64,000 nucleotides of DNA from Rhodopseudomonas sp. Lineage in GTDB: Bacteria; Pseudomonadota; Alphaproteobacteria; Rhizobiales; Xanthobacteraceae. The translations under genes were made by a program, and so were the position numbers. The stretch spans positions 1 through 64,000 of the forward strand of contig NZ_JACABA010000001.1 of NCBI RefSeq assembly GCF_013377015.1, in the 5' to 3' direction. Positions 1 to 10,532 of this stretch are shown piece after piece. The notes under the pieces were generated by a model. The model had not been told where the DNA came from, searched no databases, and saw nothing but the letters and a program-made list of their open reading frames with translations. Position 1 is the first letter of the stretch, and the number at the start of each line of letters is the position of its first letter.

Positions 1-644
1 GCGGCGGCCTCGGCCTTCGCCGCGGCTGCCGCCTTGGCGGCTTCGGCGTCAGCCGTCAGCTTGGCGACGGTCCTGGCGGTCAGCGCGGCACCGGTCAGCG
101 CATCGACATCGGTCACCCGCCGAACCCCGGGCACGCTTTTGATCGTGGTGATCAGGTCGGCGCGTGCCTCCGGCTTCGTCGCGTCTGCGAGCAGCAGCAC
201 GTCGCGGCCGGCGAGTTCGAAATCGAGCGGATCGGCGCCGGCGCCCTTGATCGCCTCGGCGACGCGTGCTTGCAGATCCGGCTCGAATTTCGGATAGGCG
301 GTGATCGCAAATACCGCCCAGATCAGGCCGGTGACAAACAGCCCGACCCACCAGCCCTCGAACCGCGCCGGAAACAATCTGCCGAACGCGCCGCCGGCGA
401 CGCCGCCGACGATGTAGGCGAGCACCAGCGCAAAGGCGGCTTCGAACAGCAGGATCGGCTTGCCGCTGATCAGTTCGACGGCGATCAGGATCAGCGGTAT
501 CGCCAGCACGACGCCGATCCGCGCCAGCCAGTAATGTTCCAGATCCGCAGCCCACCCGAACTTGTCCGAGAGCAGCGGCGTGAGCACACCAATGACGGCG
601 GCGGCGGCCAGCCAGATCCAGTATTGCGAAGCGAGATACAACAT
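1..644 (-). CDS. Membrane protein with BON-like domain, C-terminus cut by window edge
   Basis: The reading frame runs on the minus strand from an ATG at 644 off the window edge, so only about 214 N-terminal residues are seen. Four hydrophobic segments lie near residues 7-24, 40-59, 66-88 and 97-115. A soluble part follows with a BON-like pattern (FELAGRDVLLLADATKPEAR, then a VPGVRRVTDVDAL segment), and the sequence ends in an Ala/Lys/Glu-rich helix. In rhizobial relatives, proteins of this shape often continue into an OmpA-like peptidoglycan-binding domain, but that part is outside the window. Function is unknown; an envelope role is inferred. No stop codon interrupts the frame. Confidence 0.7.
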   Translation of the reverse strand, partial: MLYLASQYWIWLAAAAVIGVLTPLLSDKFGWAADLEHYWLARIGVVLAIPLILIAVELISGKPILLFEAAFALVLAYIVGGVAGGAFGRLFPARFEGWWVGLFVTGLIWAVFAITAYPKFEPDLQARVAEAIKGAGADPLDFELAGRDVLLLADATKPEARADLITTIKSVPGVRRVTDVDALTGAALTARTVAKLTADAEAAKAAAAAKAEAA

Positions 645-948
645 CGGCGGCGGTCCTTTTCGGCGGGTGCGAACTAACAACTTCGCCGAAGAGCATCCTC
701 ACCGGCGGCGCATCATTATCGTTGATGCCGCCGCCCTATCCATCCTGACTAAAGTTTGATCGCCTCAATTCGATCGCACAACGAATGTGCATTTGCTGCA
801 AAATTCGACAAGACTTCACGCCCTTGCTAACTAATCGCAATCAACAATGGTAGTCCGGTATCGAATTGATGCGGAAGGTCCTGCAACGCACGCGGGCGGC
901 TTCAGTCAACGACCGCTGCCCATCGCCTCGCCGAGCAGCGCGCGGTCG

Positions 949-3753
949 TCACCCGCTGTTGCGCAGGCCCGCCGAGATGCCGTTGATGGTGAGCTGAATG
1001 CCGCGCAGCACCTGCTCATCGGGATCGTGGGTACGGTGCTCGCGCAGCAATTCGACTTGAACGTGGTTCAGGGGATCGAGATAGGGGAAGCGATTGCGGA
1101 TCGAACGCTCCAGGAATGGATTGCTTTGCAAGAGCCGCTCCTGCGCCATGATGTCGAGCAGGGTTTCGATCGAACTGTGCCATTCGCTGCGGATGCGGCC
1201 GAAGATTTTATGGCGCAACGCTTCGTCCGGCACCAGCTCCGAATAGCGCGAAGCGATCGCGATCGAGCTCTTCGCCAGCACCATGTCCATGTTGGACAGC
1301 AGCGTGCGGAAGAACGGCCACTCCCGATACATGTCCTGCAGGAACGCCATGCCCTTGTCGGGATGTTCGGCGACCCAGGCTTCCACCGCGCTGCCGAAGC
1401 CGTACCAGCCCGGCAGCATCAGCCGGCACTGAGCCCAGCTGAAGACCCACGGAATCGCACGCAGATCCTCGATCGCGCGGGTCTTCTTGCGCGACGCCGG
1501 CCGGCTGCCGATGTTAAGCGTGGCGATCTCGGTGATCACCGTCGAGGCCCAGAAGTACTCGACGAAGCCATCGGTCTCGTAGACCAGGCCGCGATAGGCC
1601 TTGAACGCCAGCGCCGACAATTGCTCCATCGCCTCGAGATATTCGCCGCGCGGCGCGCTACGCCGCGGCTGCAAAAGGCTGGCCTCCAGCGTCGCCGCGG
1701 TGAGGATTTCCAGATTGTTGCGTCCGACCTCAGCGTTGGAATATTTGCTGGAGATGATTTCACCCTGTTCGGTAATCCGGATCTGGCCGTTCACCGCGCC
1801 GCCGGGCTGCGCCAGGATGGCGTCGTAGCTCGGCCCGCCGCCGCGGCCGACCGAACCGCCACGACCGTGAAACAGCCGCAGCCGCACGCCGTGGCGTTCG
1901 AACACTTCGATCAGGCCGATCTCGGCCTTGTACAATTCCCAGCCCGAGGTGACGAAGCCGCCATCCTTGTTGCTGTCGGAATAGCCGAGCATCACTTCCT
2001 GGACGCCGCCGCGGCTGTCGACCAGCCGGCGATATTCCGGGATCGCCAGCAGCCGGTCCATGATGGTGGCCGAGGCCTGCAGATCCTCGATGGTCTCGAA
2101 CAGCGGCACGACGTTTAGCGCGCTGCGGCCCGACGGGTCGATCAGGCCTACCTCCTTCAGCAGCACGGCGACCTCGAGCAGATCGGACACGCCCTTGGTC
2201 ATCGAGATGATGCATTGGGGAATTACGGACGCGCCGAACATCGCGTGTGCCGCGGCGGCTTCGCGCAGCACCGCGAGTTCGCCGATTGTTTCCTCGCTGT
2301 ATTTGACGAACATCGAGGTCAGAGGCCGCGTGCTGCGCAGTTCGGAGGTCAGCAACGCGATCCGGGCGTCCTCGCTCATGGCCAGATAGGAATTGCCCGG
2401 CTTGGCTGCGTCCATCAACTCGGCAATGGTGCGTTCATGCACGGCGGAATTCTGCCGCATGTCGAGGCTCGCCAGATGGAAGCCGAAGCAATCCGCGGCG
2501 CGGCGCAACTGCCGCAGCCGCCCGCGCGCGATCACACCGGAATTGTTGGCGAGCAGCGAGCGGTTGAGGACGTCGAGGTCGTTCCCGAACTCGTTCACGC
2601 TGGCATAGGCGGCGGCCTCGGCGACCGGAGCGCGGATGGTTTCCACATTGAGATTCAGCGCGGTGGCGGCGAGCCTGGCGTAGATCTTCGAGACCGCCAG
2701 CCGATACGGCTCGCCGCTGCGATGCGGCGAGGTGTCGGGCGAGCTTTCGGCCAGCGCGCGCAGTTCGTCGGAGATATCGGCCAGATGCGCCGCCAGCGAC
2801 AGTTCAGAGCCGAGCGCATGCAATTCGTCAAGATAGTAACGCAACACCCGCGTGCTCTGCAGCCGCAGCGTCCCGCGCATCACCTCGGCGGTGACAAACG
2901 GGTTACCGTCGCGATCGCCGCCGATCCAGCTTCCCATGTGCAGGAAGGTCGCCAGTTCCTCGCCGGGCTCGACGCCATCGGCGGCGTCTTCGGCGTTGAG
3001 ACGATCCTCGAGCACGCCATGCAACCGCGGCACCTCGCGCAGGAAGGTGTAGTCGTAGAACGACAGCCCATTGGTGACCTCGTCGAGCACCGTCAGCTTG
3101 GTGCGGCGGAGCAGATTGGTCTGCCACAGCGTCAGCACCGCGCGCCGCAACTGCTCCTCGCTGAGCGCAATTTCATCGGCGGTGAGCTGGATCCGCTCGC
3201 GTTGATCCAGCAGTGCGGCGATCTCCATCTCACGGTCGATCGTGCTCTTGCGGCGAACCTCGGTCGGGTGCGCGGTCAGCACCGGACTGACCAGCGCCTG
3301 CTTGAAGAACAGGCGCAACTCGCGGGCGCTGATCCCGGCTTCGCGGGCATGCGACAGCGTACGTGCCAGCATCCCGGCGCGCGGCGCCGAGCCAGCGGTG
3401 GAGCCGGCGCGCATCTGCCGGATGTTGTTCTGGTCCTCGGCGATGTTGGCGAGGTGGGAAAAATAACTGAAGGCACGCACGATCCGGACGGTATCCGCGG
3501 TCGACATGCCGTTCAGGATGTCCTCCAGTTCGCGGCGCGCCGTCCTGTCGTCGTCGCGATGAAACCGGATCGAGGTCTGCCGGATCCGTTCGACCAGGGC
3601 GAAAATCTCGTCGCCTTCCTGGTCGCGCACGGTATCGCCCAGAATCCGGCCGAGCAGCCGGATGTCGCTGCGCAACTGGGCATCTTCCTCGAACACCTCG
3701 TCGGCCCGGGCCGCCTGCACATCGGGGTTGGATGGCATGATCTTGGACGACAT
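949..3753 (-). CDS. ppc: Phosphoenolpyruvate carboxylase
   Basis: It carboxylates phosphoenolpyruvate with bicarbonate to oxaloacetate, the anaplerotic step that refills the TCA cycle. The protein has 934 residues, the usual bacterial length. Family motifs are intact: [16 protein letters not shown] with the catalytic His near residue 162, [45 protein letters not shown], and the conserved C-terminal end [11 protein letters not shown]. The ATG at 3753 is preferred because GGAG lies 7 bases upstream; an in-frame TTG at 3795 would add 14 residues. It stands alone, with no operon partner. Several long open frames on the opposite strand are antisense shadows. Confidence 0.97.
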   Translation of the reverse strand: MSSKIMPSNPDVQAARADEVFEEDAQLRSDIRLLGRILGDTVRDQEGDEIFALVERIRQTSIRFHRDDDRTARRELEDILNGMSTADTVRIVRAFSYFSHLANIAEDQNNIRQMRAGSTAGSAPRAGMLARTLSHAREAGISARELRLFFKQALVSPVLTAHPTEVRRKSTIDREMEIAALLDQRERIQLTADEIALSEEQLRRAVLTLWQTNLLRRTKLTVLDEVTNGLSFYDYTFLREVPRLHGVLEDRLNAEDAADGVEPGEELATFLHMGSWIGGDRDGNPFVTAEVMRGTLRLQSTRVLRYYLDELHALGSELSLAAHLADISDELRALAESSPDTSPHRSGEPYRLAVSKIYARLAATALNLNVETIRAPVAEAAAYASVNEFGNDLDVLNRSLLANNSGVIARGRLRQLRRAADCFGFHLASLDMRQNSAVHERTIAELMDAAKPGNSYLAMSEDARIALLTSELRSTRPLTSMFVKYSEETIGELAVLREAAAAHAMFGASVIPQCIISMTKGVSDLLEVAVLLKEVGLIDPSGRSALNVVPLFETIEDLQASATIMDRLLAIPEYRRLVDSRGGVQEVMLGYSDSNKDGGFVTSGWELYKAEIGLIEVFERHGVRLRLFHGRGGSVGRGGGPSYDAILAQPGGAVNGQIRITEQGEIISSKYSNAEVGRNNLEILTAATLEASLLQPRRSAPRGEYLEAMEQLSALAFKAYRGLVYETDGFVEYFWASTVITEIATLNIGSRPASRKKTRAIEDLRAIPWVFSWAQCRLMLPGWYGFGSAVEAWVAEHPDKGMAFLQDMYREWPFFRTLLSNMDMVLAKSSIAIASRYSELVPDEALRHKIFGRIRSEWHSSIETLLDIMAQERLLQSNPFLERSIRNRFPYLDPLNHVQVELLREHRTHDPDEQVLRGIQLTINGISAGLRNSG

Positions 3754-3866
3754 CGGGGCGCTCCAGGACGGTTGCCGGAAGTCCTCAAGTCGCAATTTTT
3801 CGGGCGACGCGCAAGATCAAGAAAAAGGCGGCGATTGGCGCGCGGAAGGCCAGAGCGGCGGCGCGC

Positions 3867-4604
3867 CTAAGGCGCGCCGGAGATGTTGCGCACATTGTCG
3901 GCGGGCCGGTCGGCATCGGAGCGATCCGGTTCGGGCTTCGGCTCGGGGTCTTCGACAACCTTCGCCGAAGGCGTCACCGGATCGGCCACCGGCGGCTGGT
4001 ACGGCGGCGGCTCCGGTACCGACCGCGAAGCCGGCGGCTCATAAAGCGGGTGAGACGGGCCGACAGGGGAACGCTTCTTGTGCCAGACGAACGGCACCGC
4101 AATCGCCACCAGAACGACGACGATCAGCAAGATAAACAGCGCCGACTGTTCGAGCAGCGCGATCGCCGGCACGCTCGCGCCGAGAATCACACCGACGACG
4201 CCGACCTTCCACGCCCTGATGTGCAGACCGGCGGTGAAGGTCCCAAGCGCCAGCAGCGTCAAAACGCCGAGCGCCGCCGCAACGCCGCTGACCGTCCGCG
4301 TGACCTCGAGCGACATTAAATCCATCGCGATTAGCACGGCGCCCCAGTGCAAGATCTGCGACACGATCAGATGCAGGTGCTCTTCGCGGCCCTCGACCTC
4401 TCGCCAACGCGTGATCACGCAGACCAGTCCGATGAAGGGCGTGAGAATGATCCAGTAGACACTGGTCTGGGAAAAACTGGTGTAGGCGACGCCGAACAGC
4501 GCCAGCACCAGCATCGACAGATAAGGCCACTCCCTCAACACGAAACTACCGAGGCCGAAATGCCACTTGGTCGACTGCGGGTTGTCATGGTCGAGGTCGG
4601 TCAT
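3867..4604 (-). CDS. Integral membrane protein of unknown function
   Basis: The protein has 245 residues and about six hydrophobic segments (near 27-44, 48-66, 83-98, 105-125, 131-150 and 155-172). A hydrophilic Pro/Glu/Asp-rich cytoplasmic-type tail covers roughly the last 70 residues. I do not recognise a family. The start is the ATG at 4604, with a GGAGG Shine-Dalgarno 7 bases upstream; a TTG six bases earlier sits too close to that site. It lies upstream of ppc on the same strand with a gap of about 110 bases, so cotranscription is possible but not shown. The next gene upstream diverges. Confidence 0.75.
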   Translation of the reverse strand: MTDLDHDNPQSTKWHFGLGSFVLREWPYLSMLVLALFGVAYTSFSQTSVYWIILTPFIGLVCVITRWREVEGREEHLHLIVSQILHWGAVLIAMDLMSLEVTRTVSGVAAALGVLTLLALGTFTAGLHIRAWKVGVVGVILGASVPAIALLEQSALFILLIVVVLVAIAVPFVWHKKRSPVGPSHPLYEPPASRSVPEPPPYQPPVADPVTPSAKVVEDPEPKPEPDRSDADRPADNVRNISGAP

Positions 4605-4610
4605 GATCAA

Positions 4611-5049
4611 TCCTCCAATATCTATTCTAGCATACCTGCATGACAGCGCCCACAGCGACTTCGCTCACGATACTACATGCAGGTAGAGGGGCACCGCATA
4701 TCGAGAGGGTGGACGATCGCTGATGCTGCGCATTGGGCTTAGCCACTCATACACAGGCGCCACGGTTCCATTCTGGCAAAGGGCTCCTGCCGCATTGAAA
4801 CGAGGCTCCGACGACTCAAGTTCCACCGACAATGAATTGGCGCATCGGGGGCAGACCAATGTCCCATCCGCGATCCTGGACAAATTGTTCGGGCAGAGCG
4901 GCGAGTTTTTCGGTGTTAATTCCGCGATTTACCCATTTCACCGACGTCGCGACGTAGCCGTAAACTTGTAAGAATACGCATTGCGACGCAATCGCGAACG
5001 GGCCTAGCATTGCAACTTCCGGAGGAGCAATAAGGGTGGAGCACTAAGA
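4611..5049. other. Intergenic stretch, no supportable gene
   Basis: This 440-base gap separates two divergent genes and should hold both promoters. Only short overlapping frames occur. A GGAGGA and a GGTGGAG sequence near 5021-5041 serve the downstream kinase start. No repeat copy or strong hairpin was seen. Confidence 0.5.
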
Positions 5050-7830
5050 GTGAGTGAGGGACCGAGAATCTCGACCCGGCTGACCTCTGCGATCGTCTTA
5101 CTGGTCGTCTTGACCGCCGGAACGGTTGGGTATCTCGGCTATCGCAGCGTTGCCGAGGTGGCGATTCCGCGCACATTGGTGCGGATCGACGCCAACGCCC
5201 GCGCCCGCGCGGTCGATCTTGCCGATACGGTCCGCGGTGCCCGCGCCGACGTGCATGGCTTTCGCCGCATCGTCGGCATCGACGAAATCATCGGACTGAG
5301 CCGGGATCCGTCGGTCGCCAGCGCCGGAGGTCAGACGCTCGCGCAATGGCGTAACCGAATCGCCAGCCGCCTCGCGGCCGAGCTCGAGGCCAAACCATAC
5401 TTGCTGCAATACCGCATCATCGGACTGGCCGATCAGGGCCGTGAATTCATCAGGGTGGAACGGCTCGACGGCGTCGGCGTCCGCGTGGTGCCCGATGCCG
5501 AATTGCAGCGCAAGGGCGATACCACATATTTCAAGCGCACGGTGGCGGCCCCGGACGGCGCCATCGTGATCTCTCCGGTGGAGCTCAATCGGGAATACGG
5601 CGAGGTGCAGACGCCGCACGTCCCGGTGATCAGGATTTCGACACCGCTGTTCGCCGCCGACGGCAGCCGGTTCGGCATGCTGATCGCCAACATCGATCTG
5701 CGATCGGCGTTTGCGGAAATGTCCGACGCCGCCAATCCGTATGCCAAACTCTATGTGGTAAACGACCACGGCGAGTACCTGGTCGATCCGGACCGGGGGC
5801 GCGGATTCGGATTCGAATTCGGCAAGGCGTCGCGTATCCAGGACGATTTCCCGAGCCTCGCCAGCGCCGTCGCCTCCGGCCAGCGCGATGCCGAGATCGC
5901 CGGCGACCACACCGGCGAACAATTCGCCATCGCGTTCGCGGCGGTACGGGTGCAGGGCATCGTGCCGATGTCGGTGATCGAGGTGGTGCCGGAAAGCAAG
6001 ATCGTGGCCGTGCTGCACACGGCCGCGCGCGATTCGATCCTGCTTGGCGGCTCGGCCGCGACGCTGGCCGCGGTGCTGCTGGCATTCCTGCTGACCAGGA
6101 CGCTCACCCGGCCGCTAAGCCAGATGACCGCGGCGGCGGCAAACTTCGCCGCCGGCAAACCGGTGCAGCTGCCGGTACAGGCCGGCGGCGAGATTGGCGT
6201 GCTGGCGCGCGCGTTCGACATGATGGCGCGCGACGTCAGCACCAAGGCGGCGGCGCTGCAGCACGAGAAGGACACCTTCGAAAGCATCATGACGACGATG
6301 GCGGAGTGCGTTCTGCTGCTCGATCGCAATGGCAACATCATCTACGCCAACCGCGCCAATCAGGATCTGCTCGGCTCGCTCAACGTCACGGGCACCGAGT
6401 GGCGCGATCTGTACGATATCCTGTTGCCGGATGGCGTGACGCTGCTTCCGCCCGAGCAATGGCCCACCGCGCGCGCGTTGCGGGGCGAAACCGTCGATAA
6501 CTACGAGCTGATCTACAGGAGGCGCGAGTCCGGCAAGACCGTCCATGTGATGGGGAGCGCGCGTCCGATTTGGGATGCGGCAGGAACCCAAACCGGGGCG
6601 GTCGTGGTGTTCCGCGACGTCACCGAATTGAGGGCGACCGAACGCAAGCTGCACCAGTCGCAGAAGCTCGAAGCGATCGGCCAGCTCACCGGCGGCGTCG
6701 CCCATGATTTCAACAACATGCTGACGGTGATCACCGGCACCGCGGAGATTCTGATCGAAGACCTCGGCGACCGACCGGAACTTGCCAACCTAGCCAAGAT
6801 GATCGCCCAAGCCGCCGACCGTGGCGCCGACCTGACGAGACATCTGCTCGCATTCGCCCGTAAGCAGCCGTTGCAGCCCAGCAATGTCAACGTCAACGCC
6901 ATGGTTCTCGGCGTCCAGCAATTGCTGCGGCCGACGCTGGGCGAGCACATCGAGATCGAAGCGATGCTGGAAGATGACGCCGAGCCCGCGCATATCGATC
7001 CGTCGCAGCTGTCCGCCGCCCTGCTCAATCTCGCCGTCAACGCCCGCGACGCCATGCCGAATGGCGGCAAGCTGATGATCGAAACCGGCAATGTCGTGCT
7101 GGACGATTCATACGCGCACGACAATCCGGATGTGCGGCCCGGTGCCTATGTGATGATCGCCGTGAGCGACACCGGCATCGGCATTCCCGCGAACCTGCGC
7201 GACAAGGTCTTCGATCCGTTCTTCACCACCAAGGAAGTCGGCAAAGGCACCGGCCTCGGCCTCAGCATGGTCTATGGCTTCGTCAAGCAGTCGAACGGAC
7301 ATATCAAGATCTACAGCGAGGAAGGTCATGGCACGACCATCCGGCTGTATCTTCCCCGCGCCGACGTCAAGGCCGAGACGACGGCAGTTGCTTCGCCGAT
7401 CGCCGGAGGTAGCGAGACCATCATCGTGGTCGAGGACGATTCCCTGGTCCGCGACTTTGTCGTAACGCGGTTACGCAGCCTGGGCTACCAAACCATTGCG
7501 GTGAGCGACGGCCGGGCCGCCTTGAAGCTGGTCGAGGACGGCGTGCCGTTCGATCTGTTGTTCACCGACATGATCATGCCGGGCGGCCTGAACGGCCGAC
7601 AGCTCGCCGAGGCCGCGGCCCGCCATCGGCCGATCAAGGTGCTGTACACCTCCGGCTACACCGAAAACGCCATCGTGCATCACGGCCGTCTCGACGCCGG
7701 CGTATTGCTGCTGCCGAAGCCCTATCGAAAGCTGGATCTGGCGCGGATGGTGCGGATCGCGCTGCAGTCGAAACCGATCATGGCGGCGCGGGATATCGAC
7801 CAGCCGCCCGCCATTGCCGCGACGGGCTAG
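5050..7830 (+). CDS. Hybrid sensor histidine kinase (Cache-HAMP-PAS-HisKA-HATPase-REC)
   Basis: This is a 926-residue membrane-bound sensor kinase. A first membrane segment lies near residues 12-33, followed by a large periplasmic double-Cache-type sensor (about 35-320), a second membrane segment (about 325-350), HAMP (350-400) and a PAS domain (about 405-525). The HisKA H-box is [11 protein letters not shown] with the phosphorylated His near 552. The ATPase has N-box [14 protein letters not shown] and G-box [16 protein letters not shown]-terminal receiver has acidic EDD and phospho-acceptor Asp near 840 in FTDMIMPG. The GTG start has GGAG 8 bases upstream. No separate response regulator or output domain is adjacent, so the output partner is unknown. 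The periplasmic ligand cannot be named. Confidence 0.93.
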   Translation: MSEGPRISTRLTSAIVLLVVLTAGTVGYLGYRSVAEVAIPRTLVRIDANARARAVDLADTVRGARADVHGFRRIVGIDEIIGLSRDPSVASAGGQTLAQWRNRIASRLAAELEAKPYLLQYRIIGLADQGREFIRVERLDGVGVRVVPDAELQRKGDTTYFKRTVAAPDGAIVISPVELNREYGEVQTPHVPVIRISTPLFAADGSRFGMLIANIDLRSAFAEMSDAANPYAKLYVVNDHGEYLVDPDRGRGFGFEFGKASRIQDDFPSLASAVASGQRDAEIAGDHTGEQFAIAFAAVRVQGIVPMSVIEVVPESKIVAVLHTAARDSILLGGSAATLAAVLLAFLLTRTLTRPLSQMTAAAANFAAGKPVQLPVQAGGEIGVLARAFDMMARDVSTKAAALQHEKDTFESIMTTMAECVLLLDRNGNIIYANRANQDLLGSLNVTGTEWRDLYDILLPDGVTLLPPEQWPTARALRGETVDNYELIYRRRESGKTVHVMGSARPIWDAAGTQTGAVVVFRDVTELRATERKLHQSQKLEAIGQLTGGVAHDFNNMLTVITGTAEILIEDLGDRPELANLAKMIAQAADRGADLTRHLLAFARKQPLQPSNVNVNAMVLGVQQLLRPTLGEHIEIEAMLEDDAEPAHIDPSQLSAALLNLAVNARDAMPNGGKLMIETGNVVLDDSYAHDNPDVRPGAYVMIAVSDTGIGIPANLRDKVFDPFFTTKEVGKGTGLGLSMVYGFVKQSNGHIKIYSEEGHGTTIRLYLPRADVKAETTAVASPIAGGSETIIVVEDDSLVRDFVVTRLRSLGYQTIAVSDGRAALKLVEDGVPFDLLFTDMIMPGGLNGRQLAEAAARHRPIKVLYTSGYTENAIVHHGRLDAGVLLLPKPYRKLDLARMVRIALQSKPIMAARDIDQPPAIAATG

Positions 7831-7831
7831 A

Positions 7832-9376
7832 TCAAATCACCCGACCCGCCTTGGCCCAGTACGGATCGCGCAGCCGCCGCTTGAAGATCTTGCCGGAATC
7901 CTCGCGCGGCAATTCGCCCATGATCTCGATGTGCTTCGGCACCTTGTAGTCGGCCAGCGCCTTCTTCAATTCCGCGCGGATGAAACCGACATCCAGCGTG
8001 ACACCGGGTTGCGGCTCCAGCATCGCCATCAGCGCCTCGCCGAATTCCTCGTCTGGAATCCCAAACACCGCGCAGTCGTGCACCCCGGGCACGGCATGCA
8101 GCGCCGCCTCGATCTCGGCCGGGTAGATGTTGACGCCGCCGGAAATCACCATGTCGCGCTTGCGGTCGCAGATGAAGACGTAGCCGTCTTCGTCGATATA
8201 GCCGATATCACCCGAGGTGATGAAACCGTCGCGGTCGATCTCGGCGCGCTTTTCCGGCTTGTTGTGGTAGGAGAAATCCGGATTGCCGGGGATCCGCGAA
8301 AAGATCTCACCGATCCCGCCCGGTGGCAATTCGCGGCCGTCGTCGTCGATGAATTTGAGTTCGGCGCCGGGCGCGATCTTGCCGACCGTGCCGGGCTTGC
8401 TCAGCGCGTCCCGCGAATTGGCGAAGGTCACAGCGCCGGATTCGGTCGAGCCGTAGAATTCATGGATCACCGGCCCCCACCATTCGATCATCGCCCGCTT
8501 GACGTCGGCGGGGCAAGGCGCTGCGGCATGAATGACATGGCGCAGCGACGAGATGTCGTATTTGTCGCGGGTGTGATAGGGCAGCTTCATCAGCCGGATG
8601 AACATCGTCGGCACCATGAAGATGGTGTCGATCTTTTGATCCTGCACCAGTTGCAGGAATTCCTCCGGCGCGAAGCGCGGCATCAGCACTAGCGCGCCGC
8701 CGAGCTTGCCGGCGCGCAGCCCGAACGCATTCGGCGCCGAATGATACAGCGGCCCCGGCAACAGCACGCGGGCGCCCGGCTTCAGCCCGTAGATCAGCGC
8801 GCGCATCCGCTCAGAATTAGCGGCCTGCTCCGGCGTCGGCATGTTGCGCCGCACGCCCTTGGGATGGCCGGTCGTGCCGGAGGTGTAGATCATGTTCGAC
8901 GGCTGCGGCAGTACGGGGCCGTCGTAGGGCGCCTGCTGTGCCAGCCATGAATCCAGATCGATCGCGCCGGCCGGCGCGGCGAGATGGTTCGGGTCGATTT
9001 TGTAGTTCGCCAGGATTTCCGGCGGCGTCGGCACGCTGAGCACCGTCACGCCGGCGGCGATCGCGTCGCCCAGCGCGTTCAGCAGATCGGCGTGTCCGAC
9101 CAGCACGCGCGAGCCGGAATCGCCGACCACGTAGGCGACTTCCTCCGGCTTGAAGTGCCAATTCACCGGCACCGCATAGGCCCCGAGCTGCATCACCGCA
9201 TAGGCAACCTCGATGAAGGCGATGTCGTTGCGCATCAGCACACAGACGCTGTCGCCCTGCGTGACACCGAGCCGCTGCAGCCCGCCGGCGATGCGGGCGA
9301 CGCGGGCATCGACCTCGTCGAAACCGCGGCGACGCTGGCCCGAAATGATGCCGTGAAAGAGCGAGGGCGTTTCCAT
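7832..9376 (-). CDS. Acyl-CoA synthetase (AMP-forming)
   Basis: This adenylate-forming ligase activates a carboxylic acid to its CoA thioester through an acyl-AMP. It has 514 residues. The P-loop-like motif is MIYTSGTTGHPKGVRR, the A5-type motif is FYGSTESG, and TSGDIGYIDEDGY, the hinge DRKRDMVISGG and a C-terminal catalytic Lys in PREDSGKIFKRRL are present. The ATG at 9376 has an AGGA site. It ends 2 bases after the convergent kinase gene stops. It lies in a run of fatty/acyl-CoA genes; with the crotonase upstream on the same strand it probably supplies CoA esters for beta-oxidation-like degradation. The exact acid is unknown. Confidence 0.92.
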   Translation of the reverse strand: METPSLFHGIISGQRRRGFDEVDARVARIAGGLQRLGVTQGDSVCVLMRNDIAFIEVAYAVMQLGAYAVPVNWHFKPEEVAYVVGDSGSRVLVGHADLLNALGDAIAAGVTVLSVPTPPEILANYKIDPNHLAAPAGAIDLDSWLAQQAPYDGPVLPQPSNMIYTSGTTGHPKGVRRNMPTPEQAANSERMRALIYGLKPGARVLLPGPLYHSAPNAFGLRAGKLGGALVLMPRFAPEEFLQLVQDQKIDTIFMVPTMFIRLMKLPYHTRDKYDISSLRHVIHAAAPCPADVKRAMIEWWGPVIHEFYGSTESGAVTFANSRDALSKPGTVGKIAPGAELKFIDDDGRELPPGGIGEIFSRIPGNPDFSYHNKPEKRAEIDRDGFITSGDIGYIDEDGYVFICDRKRDMVISGGVNIYPAEIEAALHAVPGVHDCAVFGIPDEEFGEALMAMLEPQPGVTLDVGFIRAELKKALADYKVPKHIEIMGELPREDSGKIFKRRLRDPYWAKAGRVI

Positions 9377-9407
9377 TGTTGTCCTGATTTTTCCGGTCTT
9401 GCATGAA

Positions 9408-9513
9408 CCTCATGGTGAGGAGCCGCGCATCTTTGCGCGGCGTCTCGAACCATGAGGAATGTTCATCCTCATCCTTCGAGACGCCGCGCTGCGCGCGGCT
9501 CCTCAGGATGAGG
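9408..9513. repeat. Intergenic inverted repeat, family B, copy 1
   Basis: It has the pattern CCTCATGGTGAGGAGCCGCGC, CGTCTCGAACCATGAGG, a short spacer, CATCCTTCGAGACGCCGCGC, GGCTCCTCAGGATGAGG, so arms pair both within each half and across the whole unit. A second copy lies at 13363-13465. The two copies share the frame but differ in the inner GC-rich arms. Confidence 0.8.
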
Positions 9514-9519
9514 TTCTAT

Positions 9520-9600
9520 CGTCATTGCGAGCGTAGCGAAGCAATCCAGAGCCACAAGCAAGACATGGATCGCGTCGTCGCTTCGCTCCTCGCGATGACG
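9520..9600. repeat. Intergenic palindromic repeat, family A, short form
   Basis: Outer arms are CGTCATTGCGAG-type and CTCGCGATGACG-type; inner sequence GAAGCAATCCAG marks the family. It sits directly beside family B copy 1 in the gap between two minus-strand genes. Confidence 0.8.
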
Positions 9601-9614
9601 TTGGAGTTTGGTTG

Positions 9615-10427
9615 TCACACATCTACAAAGCGCGGCGCGCGTTTCTCGATGTTGGCGCGGACCGCCTCGGTCTGGTTCGGCGAGCCGATCAGCTTCTGCT
9701 GCTCGACCGATTCGGCGAGCAGCGCCGGACCGGGATCGACCGACAGCTTGTTGAGCATGCGCTTGGCGGCGCGGATCGCGTCCGGGCTCTTGCCGGCGAT
9801 GTCGCGCGCCATCTCCAGCGCCGCGGCGCGCGGATCGTCCACGATCTTCGTCGCCAGCCCATAGCTCAGCGCCTCCTGCGCCGAGAAGATCCGCCCGGTG
9901 TAGGTCAGCTCGCGCAGGATGTCGTCGCGCACCAGCGACGCCAGGATCGGCGTTCCCGCCATGTCCGGCACCAGCCCCCATTTGATTTCCATGATCGACA
10001 TCCGTGCATCCGGCGTCAGCAGCCGGATGTCGGCGCCGAGTGCCAGCTGGAAGCCGCCGCCGAACGCGACGCCGTGGATCGCGGCGATCACCGGCACCGG
10101 CAGCATCCGCCAGCCCCACACCGCCTGCTGCGCCGCGTTGGCCAGGCCATGGGTGCGCTTGGTGAGATCGCGAAATTCGCCGCCCGGAACGCCGTTGCCG
10201 CCGTTCTCCTTCATCGCGGCGAAGCGGCCCATGTCGAGCCCGGCGCAGAACGCCTTGCCCTCGCCGCTCAACACTACCGCGCGCAGGCCCTTTTCCTTGG
10301 ACAACCGCTCGGTCGTGGCGACCAGGGCCTCGAACATCGCGGCATCGAGCGCATTCATCTTGTCGGCCCGCACCAGCCGGACGTCGGCGACGCCATCCGT
10401 CATCGACACCGAAACGCGATCACCCAT
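9615..10427 (-). CDS. Enoyl-CoA hydratase/isomerase family protein (crotonase)
   Basis: This 270-residue protein has the crotonase fold. The oxyanion-hole signature IHGVAFGGGFQLAL and the IMEIKWGLVPD segment are clear. Compared with classical enoyl-CoA hydratase, the second catalytic Glu after the GGG motif is replaced by Gln, while the Glu in MEIKWG is kept and an Asp follows in GLVPD. This suggests isomerase or another crotonase activity rather than a standard hydratase; that is inference. The ATG has an AGGAGA site. It lies upstream of an acyl-CoA synthetase on the same strand and diverges from an SDR gene with a 105-base gap. Confidence 0.88.
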   Translation of the reverse strand: MGDRVSVSMTDGVADVRLVRADKMNALDAAMFEALVATTERLSKEKGLRAVVLSGEGKAFCAGLDMGRFAAMKENGGNGVPGGEFRDLTKRTHGLANAAQQAVWGWRMLPVPVIAAIHGVAFGGGFQLALGADIRLLTPDARMSIMEIKWGLVPDMAGTPILASLVRDDILRELTYTGRIFSAQEALSYGLATKIVDDPRAAALEMARDIAGKSPDAIRAAKRMLNKLSVDPGPALLAESVEQQKLIGSPNQTEAVRANIEKRAPRFVDV

Positions 10428-10532
10428 TGAGGTCTCCTGCCCGAATTGTTTTGCGGCGCTACAGAAAAGCGTTGTCCGGATTTAGTCAATCGCCTAATTA
10501 ACCGCGACCTTCCTCTTTTCCGGGCAGCTCCC

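Noticed and set aside
847-2118. Long plus-strand open frame of 423 residues over the PEP carboxylase gene
   Set aside because: Antisense shadow: Arg/His/Gln-rich with no family pattern, while the minus strand encodes a full conserved enzyme.
2215-3870. 551-residue plus-strand frame over the PEP carboxylase gene
   Set aside because: Same reason: high-GC codon bias keeps the opposite frame open.
4665-5010. Possible small zinc-ribbon protein (CPRCA) on the minus strand
   Set aside because: It would need a frame change between two short frames, has no good ribosome site, and no recognisable family.
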